Below are positions 56,601-64,000 of a stretch of 64,000 nt of DNA, piece by piece. Under the pieces are notes generated by a model. The model searched no databases, had not been told where the DNA came from, and was given only the letters and a program-made list of their open reading frames with translations. Within the stretch, counting starts at the first letter, position 1, and the number at the start of each line of letters is the position of its first letter. The translations under genes were made by a program, and so were the position numbers. This stretch comes from Macrolepiota albuminosa (lineage: Eukaryota > Basidiomycota > Agaricomycetes > Agaricales > Agaricaceae). The stretch lies in contig JAMWFC010000118.1 in NCBI GenBank assembly GCA_027475525.1, positions 62,001 to 126,000 of the forward strand, given 5' to 3'.

Positions 56601-56967
56601 CCATTGAATGACTAGCTGAAAAGTAAGGATGATATTGATGTACGAAAAACCTTACCAGCGTACATGTATAACCAATCCGCGAGCGTATTTTCGGCGTTCT
56701 GACCAGCTACTTGCACGGAGGGTGGCGTACTGTAGAGAGGCCCAGCGCTGGATCGAAGTGCTCACTAACCTCCCTAGCTCATGCAATGTGGGGAAGACCA
56801 TGGAAACATAAGTAAAAGTGCAGTCGAGGTTAGGCAAGGCAACGACATGGAATATTTGGTCTCTGTTTGTGCCTGCGGAGTTCACAAATCTTATCGCCGT
56901 CGTCGTGGCGAGAAAGCTTCTTTTCAATGATGACATTCAATTCCAACTATCTGCAAACCCCAAAATC
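56601..56967. other. Divergent promoter region of IMP1 and ELP4
   Basis: Less than 370 bp between the mapped IMP1 exons and the ELP4 start; it probably includes the first IMP1 exon. No other feature seen. Confidence 0.5.
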
Positions 56968-58473
56968 ATGTCTTCTTTCAAGCGCAAGGGATCAGTAAAG
57001 CAAACCCCAGGGCTGCCTGGAACACGTGTTTCTCCGGCAACGCCTATGACGACTATTATCTCTACTGGTATACCATCGTTGGATGATATACTTGGTGGTG
57101 GACTGCCTTTATCGTGTTCTATGCTCATTGCGGCACCGGAACTCCATACTTCTTATGGCGATCTCGTGCTAAAGTACTTCACTGCGCAGGGCCTTGTTTC
57201 TCATCATCGCTTGTTTATCGTTGACGACAACGCTGAAGCTTTCACGAGGGATATCATGTGGAGTCCTCCAGGAAGAAGTAACATTACTCCAGACAAGGAT
57301 GAAGATGAAAAAATCGGTCAACAGGAGGACCAGAAAATTAAGATAGCATGGAGATATGGACAGATGAAGCCATTTCAAACCACGGTTCACGCATCTTCGT
57401 CAACTGTAAGTTGTGATGCAGTGATATTCTTGATATATTAATTCCTTATTCGCAACAGTCGATTGATGATTATTGCCATACCTTTGACCTTACTTGCCGC
57501 GTGCCTGCTTCTGTCATCGATATAGCACTTCACTCGGGGCAAATTTCATCCATAAACGTGCAGTCATCTGGTTCGAGGCTGACCTCGATATACGAGGTCT
57601 TGAATCGAATTAAGGGTGTCCTCAAGCATAATGCTTCGGAAGTCATCCGGATATGCGTCCCTGCTCTTGGCTCTCCTATGTGGGGTGAACTGAAACAGGA
57701 GGTGAGCCAAATTCTATCGTCGAGTCCTCTTGAATCATGATTTTTAGGACATTTTATATTTTCTACATTCCCTCCGAGCCATACTTCGGGAGCATCCAAC
57801 TGCATGTGCTTCAATCAGTCTAGCTCCTCACCTCGCCACAGCAGCGTGGGGTGGGAGCGGATGGCTTCAAAAGCTTGGTTGGGTAACAGACGTGGCATTC
57901 ACGTTGGCTGCATTCTCCGGTTTGTGTTCGTTTTCCCTTCAGTTCGCACTGATATAATCAATTGCGGCAACCGTAGCTGATCCATCTTTGACCATGACAT
58001 TCCCAAATCACCACGGCCTTGTCGACATTCACACTTTACCTGCCCCTCATTCAATTATTGCTCCGAGCGACAAATTCTCCACGCTCCGAGGACTGTGTGC
58101 TTCTGCCGTGGGTATTGGGGGTAGTGGCGAAAATAACCTGACATTCAAGTCGACGAGGAGGCGCTTGATCATTGAGACTCTGCATCTTGACATTGAGGGT
58201 GGGGTTGGAGAACGTCGAACGACGCCTTCTGCTGTTGCTACGAGTGAGACGTCAAGTAATGCGCATGATCATCCGCAGGAATCTATGAGCAAGTCTGGGC
58301 TCGCTACTGTCCAGGTCGTTTGCGAAAACCTCGAGCTTCCAAAGACAGTGGACGACTCGACTGAGAAAAGTGACAAGGGAACAGAAGGGCGAGAAGAGAA
58401 AACGAAGAAAACGAAGAAAACGAAGAAAAGAGTCGCATTCCGAGCAGATCGACCAGACCTGTATGATTTCTAA
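56968..58473 (+). CDS. ELP4: Elongator complex subunit 4
   Basis: Part of the Elp4-Elp5-Elp6 RecA-like ring of Elongator, needed for wobble-uridine tRNA modification. Start MSSFKRKGSVKQTPGLPGTR (56968) with the basic N-tail typical of Elp4. 'STGIPSLDDILGGGLPL' (57063-57112) is the family's degenerate Walker-like loop. 'RLFIVDDNAEAFTRDIMW', 'IKIAWRYGQMKPF' (57340-57375), then 'HTFDLTCRVP' after an intron, and 'RICVPALGSPMWGE' follow. The later part has 'FPNHHGLVDIHTLPAPHS' (57995-58050) and 'HLDIEGG'. The C-end carries a KKTKKTKKTKKR repeat and ends 'RPDLYDF' at TAA 58473. Four introns. Length suits fungal Elp4. Confidence 0.92.
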
Positions 58474-58928
58474 GCGGTAGACAATGACGATCTCGCAGTG
58501 TCAATCATCGTTTGAGAGATAGTTCTGGATTACATTGACGCATAGACAACAACGGGGTGGGAGCAACGATCATGTGTATGAAATCATGCCGGGTTGTAGG
58601 CATGTCAAGCCTGACAACGAGCGCCCTGTCGTGATGGACGGTTTTAAAGTTGGATCCGGTGATGAATGGTTCGTAGGAAAGTTGGCGCTACGTAACTACA
58701 GCATTAGTTATAGTCTATCAGACAGCTTCCCAGATCCTCCTTGTCTTTCCTGCCATATCAAATATTGGCAAGCCGTTGGTTGCTCAAGAGGAAGACAGAA
58801 TGTTCATGTGAGTGGAATCAATTGGAGCGTGGAAGAGTGATGGGAAAGTATAGGCATGTACACTGTAGCCGACCTGGACCATTTCAGCCACACTCTCAGC
58901 AACGGACGACCTCAAGCTTCGAATACTG
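58474..58928. other. Region upstream of the RhoGEF gene
   Basis: Short ORFs only. It may contain 5' UTR or an early exon of the RhoGEF gene. Confidence 0.4.
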
Positions 58929-61900
58929 GTGGGAAAAGGCACTGCCAGCAATGCCGAAAGGATCATGGAGTGGTGGGTGTATTTTTTGTCAGATGGCGAC
59001 CCAGATACTAACGGTTGTGCAGATGAACAGGCAGAAGACCATCCGGGGGCACTTTCACCGTCGCCTTTGTTGCCTAGTCCTTATGGAGGCCCACGTACCT
59101 CCACAGTACACCCATCTGATGACTGGCTAGACTCTCCGTCCCTCTCTGCAACCGTCCACAACGCCCTTTGTCTCCCAGACACCGTCCCCGCCGACCCGCA
59201 GCCCTCGTTTGTACGTCCCCCAGACCCACACATGTCCCTCCCCGACCCTTCTCAATTCCCTGATCCATATCCCTTTCGCCCACCGCACCATCGTCTTCCT
59301 AGCGTACCAGCCCTCTCCTCAACAAGCTCTTCTACCCGATCCTCCGCCTACACCAGTTCTGCCAGTGGTTTCGCATCAGGCGATTACGGCCTTGTCCATG
59401 TCGCCTCTGGAGACGACGAGGAGTCTACTGTAGGCGTCGGCATCACATCAGATGCCGTAGTCCAGCTTCTTGCAAAGGACCCTACTGTTTCCTCTTCTGC
59501 CCGTGGCATCCAATCACGAGCCCCAGTAGATCAGAGTCGTTGGTCTGAGTCTTTTTCGAACGAAAGGTCACCCTCGTCTTTTGTCGGAAACAGCAGCGCG
59601 GGTAATGTACAAGAAAATCCTCCAAAACTACAACAAAAACCAAGCTACGATATGGGCTGGGTAGATGAAAGGGACGAGGTTGGTATGAGTGAGGACGAAA
59701 CTGACGACGATAACACTCTCGATGACGACGAAGACGAAGAGAAGGAAGAAGAGCGTACCTCCGCTGCTGTTATCGCTGAAGAGGGCCGTGGCCTGATTGT
59801 ACAGGGAGACAATGTTCCAATAACACAGCTTCAAGTGCCGCCCGGTAGGTATTCCTCTCCAGCAGGAGATTGAGCTATATCTGACACCTTTAGGTACTAC
59901 TCATCTTCTCATCGGATCTTCGAGTACACCCAATGCCATGCCCACCTTCCTAACCGCGACCCTTCCTCAAATCTGTCACAGCCTTTTAGCTCTCGACATT
60001 TCCGCCAACTTTCTGGGTGCTTTGCCCCCGGTGCTGGCCGTATGCGAACGTCTCGAGGAACTCAACATCGCTTGCAATCCTCTTCGTGTGCTTCCTGTTT
60101 TCCTCGCCGATCTCACTAATCTCCGTGTTATCATAGCTGATTCTACTGGAATTGGTACACTGCCCGAGTCTCTTGCCGACCTTGACAAATTGCACACTAT
60201 TAGTGTCCGGAAGAACAAGCTGAACGCTCTTCCCAGTTGGCTGTGCCTGCTTCCCGCTTTGAATACACTTTGTGTTGATGGAAATCCGTTCCAAGGACCG
60301 TGGAAGGCACTCGTTGAACCTCTGTTAACCAAGGTGCCCATGTCACCTACGTACCACCCTTCCACTCCGGTCTTTCCTGCTCAAACCATGAGCATACAGT
60401 CTTCTACCAATAGTGAGACAGACGCCACAGATATCGATGACCTGTCGGATTCGAGTCTGGTTAGTACGGGCCTTGAGGAACATATCTCTGCTATCGACGA
60501 TGAAGATCAGACCATTACGCTTGCTCGTGCCGCTCCAGTTCTTGGACGTTCTGTCACGGCCCCACTCCCCGCTGCTCCTCATATGCCTTCGCCAGCCGTT
60601 GGCCTCACGCGTACACGAACGACCCCCAATCGTGCTCATTTTGAAACGTCGAGAGCCAAGACGGCGCAGACCGGTAGCCAGCCAGATAGAACTTCGAAAC
60701 CTGAAGAATTTGGATCCGATCGCGAGCTACGCAAGATGAAGAGTGCTGGTGATCTCCGCCGCGGCAAAACAACCGGGGTCACACAACCAGGTCCTACTCC
60801 CAGTATGCGACCGACACTATCCAACTATACTACATCGGCTTCGAGCTCGAACCTCCTGAGCTCTGCGTCTCCTAGTCCTTTGGACCGTCCTAGTATGACA
60901 AACAGATATGCAACGATGGGACAGAGACAGACGACGATGGGGGACAGTTCAGGCCGCCCCAACATGAACGAAATGAGAACGCAACTTACGAAATCTATGT
61001 GGGACACACCATCTAATCACATTGTAGAATGTTCATCTTCGACCTTAAATCGCGCTTCGCTTATTCAGAGTAGCGCCATTTCGTCTCCTGTCAAGCCGTC
61101 GATCCAAGATATTCAGGATGGAAAGTATCCCAACCGGGTTCGATCTACAAAGGATGGTAAGGAGAAGGGAAGCAGATGGGGTTTCTTAAAAAAGATGTCA
61201 ATGGGCAAGATGAAAGTCGATTCGCCTTCGTTTTCTATCAGCCAAAACCATGTTGGATCTCGACCACAGACTCCAGCAGGGCCCATGCCGCGAAATGTAG
61301 GATTCAGACCAGAGCGTTCCAAGACACCACAGATTGATCTACGCTTCTCAACTACTGGTACCTTGGATGTTCTTTCCCATCATCTCTCAGCGCCAAGTTC
61401 TCCTGATAATTCAAAAGAACTTGTTCACGACCCACCGAAAGTTGTGCCACCGGCGACAATGTCTTTAGGACCTCCATCTCCGCTCCCTAGAGCAGCCAGA
61501 CGCCGAAGTTTCCTCCCGGTCGACGCCCCTGGAAGCCTGTCCCTTAACCTACCGACACAAGAGTCTTCGTTGTTTGTACCAGCATTGTCAGCTCTCGAAG
61601 ATGAAGACGACGAGCAAAGAGTTGCTACTCCAATAGGCGACAGTGAGCAATACCTGCGTCGGGAGGAGGAACGAGCACGCGAAGCTTACAATCGTGCACT
61701 TCGATCAGTTATGGCATATCTTAAGGACATGAATGATTTAGGTCTATCGCAGCAGGCACGTACTATGAGTTTGTATGGTGCCGCTTCGGATGATGTTGTG
61801 GCAACCCGATCAAGACGGCCTACCATGGTCGATGGTCAGCGCGAAGTCTCCATGGCGCTAAGTGGTTCGACGGGGTCATCGGACTCCACTGGTCAACTTC

Positions 61901-63626
61901 GACCCAATGAAATGATTGCTGGTCTCCGCAGCGGAAGTTCTGCTCAAACGCTCAGTATTGCGACTACGGACAGTACTGGCTCATCATATGAGGAACGGAA
62001 GTTCAAAGACGATAAGGGGAAACGAACCATGATTGTCCGTGAGATTGTTGCGTGCGTCCCGGTTCTATCAAATGACATGTGTATTAAGTTGACTTTTTCC
62101 GCCTAGGACTGAACGAACTTACGTGAAGGGCCTTCAAGAATTGATGGATATTTATATCAAACCGGCATGTGACACAATCAACATTCTCAGTGGTGTAGGG
62201 TCAAACAAAGACACTGTTGTTCCTGCTGCTGAGCGGAAGCTCGTTTTTGGCGGTATTGATGCTCTCTTCTCCTTCCACAAAGACAGTTTCCTTCCCGCAC
62301 TCGAAGTTGCAGCTGCCCCGTTAATGAAGTCAAGCGAGATTCTCCAGCAAGCAGACGCTGATGGACAACTTTCGCTGAGCGTCGTAAAAGCAGTCGGTTG
62401 CATGTTTCTCAAGCATGCTGCTTTCATGAAGATGTACTCGAGTTATATAAAGTAAGTTTTATCCACTTTTTACTTCTTCCAACATGACAGTGAACGGTTG
62501 AAAAAAGCAATTTTGACAATGCGGTCTCGCGTGTCAAATATTGGACAGCAGAACGTCACCTACAGGGTACCACTAGCCCAGCATCATCGACGATATCACC
62601 GTCTTCTAGCACTGGTCAACTTGTCGGTGTGAATTCCCCTCCTATGTCTGCGAGTACATTAGACGCTAGCTCTGCCACCGCCGGCGTACCAAATCTCACA
62701 TCGAGCCAGCGCAAGCGGATCAAATCCTACCTCAAACGGTGTCGTTTAAATCCTCGCCATTCTCAATTAAATCTTGAGGGTTATCTACTCCTTCCCGTCC
62801 AACGGATACCTCGTTATCGATTATTGGTGCGTGATTTTTACTTAGATTTTCTACTTCAAGCTCACGTCGTTTTCAGTTAGAGGAGTTGGTAAGGAGTACC
62901 CCACCTACAGACGAGTTTGAAGATGATCCTCTGGAACGAGCGTTGGCGGAGATTTCGTCTCTTGCAAACAATATGAATGAAGGAAAGCGGGAGTCAGAAT
63001 CTCGGCGAAAACTTGTTCAATGGCAAAGCAGAATACGAGGGAAATTTCCCAGTCCTCTTGTTCAGCCACACCGGTACGTTATTGCTTACCTTCCAAACGC
63101 AACACACGAAACTCAATATCTGACAAGTCGTCTTATCATGGACGGTCCTCTCCTTTTGACACGTGTCGTGCGCAAAGCCATGGTATCCTTTGAAGCTATC
63201 AATGCACAGGGCGATGCGTCCACTGTGCAAGTGGATTGTCTAGCCCCAGAATTGACGCCTCGAGCTTTGGTTGGTATCTTGTGCAATGATTTACTGGTTT
63301 TATGCCGTGATCCATCGGATGGCAAGGATCCTACATCTTCTGTAGACTTGTGGGCAGTGCTAAGGATGCAGACCCTACCTCAACCAGCTTCCATCGTCCA
63401 CGGAAATGGCATGTATTCGCATATTTTTTGGCACTGCCGAAAAAACTGACTTCTTCAAGCTCTCCGACTCGTCGATAATAAAGCGATCCTTTACTTCGAT
63501 GCACCTTCTCCATCCGATGCTCTGAATTGGTATAGGGGTTCGTTTCACACTTACCCCCTTGCAGATCGACCATGACTGATAAATGCTCTAGCTATTAATC
63601 TCCATATCCCTGCTTCTAAGACATAG
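58929..63626 (+). CDS. LRR-containing Rho guanine nucleotide exchange factor
   Basis: A signalling protein expected to load GTP onto a Rho-family GTPase. A disordered N-part (Pro/Ser-rich, with an acidic 'DETDDDNTLDDDEDEEKEEE' run near 59700) is followed by five to six leucine-rich repeats (59965-60290; 'LEELNIACNPLRVLP', 'LHTISVRKNKLNALP'). Then comes a long Ser/Thr-rich linker (60300-62000). The DH domain runs from 'ERTYVKGLQELMDIYIKP' (62110-62165) to 'LEGYLLLPVQRIPRYRLL' (62776-62826) and 'LEELV', the conserved last helix of RhoGEFs. A PH-like domain has 'MDGPLLLTRVVRKA' (63138), 'CNDLLVLC' and 'YFDAPSPSDALNWYR'. TAG 63624-63626. The 722-codon exon (59938-62106) is open throughout. The start is uncertain; 58929 is the first in-frame ATG of the first long exon, and a splice inside it near 58970 is possible. 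Confidence 0.85.
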
Positions 63627-64000
63627 ATTATGGTTGTGTTGACGTTTATATTTGATTTACTATATCATGTATTGCTGAACATCAAGAATTTCAATTCCTG
63701 GAACATGTTGAAATCACAATTCGACTTACAGTAAGATATGTAGGACTCTTGTAAAACGCGCTAACGTCACGTGCCAAAACGTGATTTTGCGTGAAATGTC
63801 ACGCAAAATCTTAATGGCAACTTACAAGGGTGGAAATCTGTTCGCGCAGACTTCTAGCTAGATAAAGCAGTATTCAAGGTTTCTGTGTGGTCCGATTTTC
63901 AAAAAAAAAATTGAATTTAGAGATGCCATTAAGTAAATACGTCCGAAAGGGTCATCTCCATTGGGACAGGCTCTCTACTGGAGATGAATGACTTAGAACA
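63627..64000. other. Intergenic end of window
   Basis: AT-rich, with a palindrome listed separately and an A-run at 63900. No gene seen. Confidence 0.5.
63783..63810. repeat. 12-bp-arm hairpin palindrome
   Basis: GATTTTGCGTGA and TCACGCAAAATC are exact complements separated by AATG. The word GTCACGCAAAA also occurs at 54432-54442. Could be a MITE end, a terminator-like hairpin or a protein site. Confidence 0.5.

Overview
The window is nuclear DNA of a basidiomycete fungus, most likely an agaricomycete. The genes on the right have many short (about 45-60 bp) GT-AG introns, and the lysine gene belongs to the fungal alpha-aminoadipate route. The Ty3/Gypsy elements on the left are of fungal type (a chromodomain element, and a lineage with very long LTRs). 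I cannot name the genus.

There is a sharp boundary near 42 kb. Bases 1 to about 41,900 are a nest of LTR retrotransposons. Three copies of one Ty3/Gypsy family (A1, A2, A3) and one chromodomain element (B) are present, plus two solo LTRs. A1 (1-5870, cut by the window start) lies inside the integrase of A2 (5871-13660). A3 (16203-41047) lies inside an unrecognised fungal gene whose halves are at 14621-16202 and 41048-41913. B (18613-29705) lies inside the gag of A3, with a perfect 5-bp target duplication TGCGC. A solo LTR of a third family sits in A2 (8672-9258) and an A-type solo LTR sits in A3 (36665-37726); A2 and A3 each preserve the other's empty site.

Bases 42,768-63,626 are ordinary single-copy genes: an amino-acid permease, a PlsC-type acyltransferase, INO80 subunit Ies1, saccharopine dehydrogenase LYS1 (minus), a short-chain dehydrogenase (minus), a TTC1-like TPR protein, mitochondrial inner-membrane protease subunit 1 (minus), Elongator subunit ELP4 and an LRR-RhoGEF. 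They are housekeeping genes with no evident shared pathway.

Two results stand out. (1) All four retroelement copies carry, between integrase and the 3' LTR, a spliced gene on the opposite strand. Its start codon is only about 130-170 bp from the 3' LTR. It encodes a cysteine-cluster plus coiled-coil protein, and an intron ends exactly before the first cysteine in both A and B although the elements differ in protease type and chromodomain. A2 and A3 have a second antisense gene as well. (2) There are fifteen tandem duplications with a period of exactly 77 bp, all in the repetitive part and none in the unique part. Each one inside an ORF causes a frameshift that removing one copy cures. This looks like unmerged k-mer overlaps at contig joins, not biology.

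The elements are otherwise decayed mainly by C-to-T / G-to-A changes. Premature stops in B are TGA where arginine CGA is expected, and catalytic residues are lost in the B integrase and the A3 reverse transcriptase.
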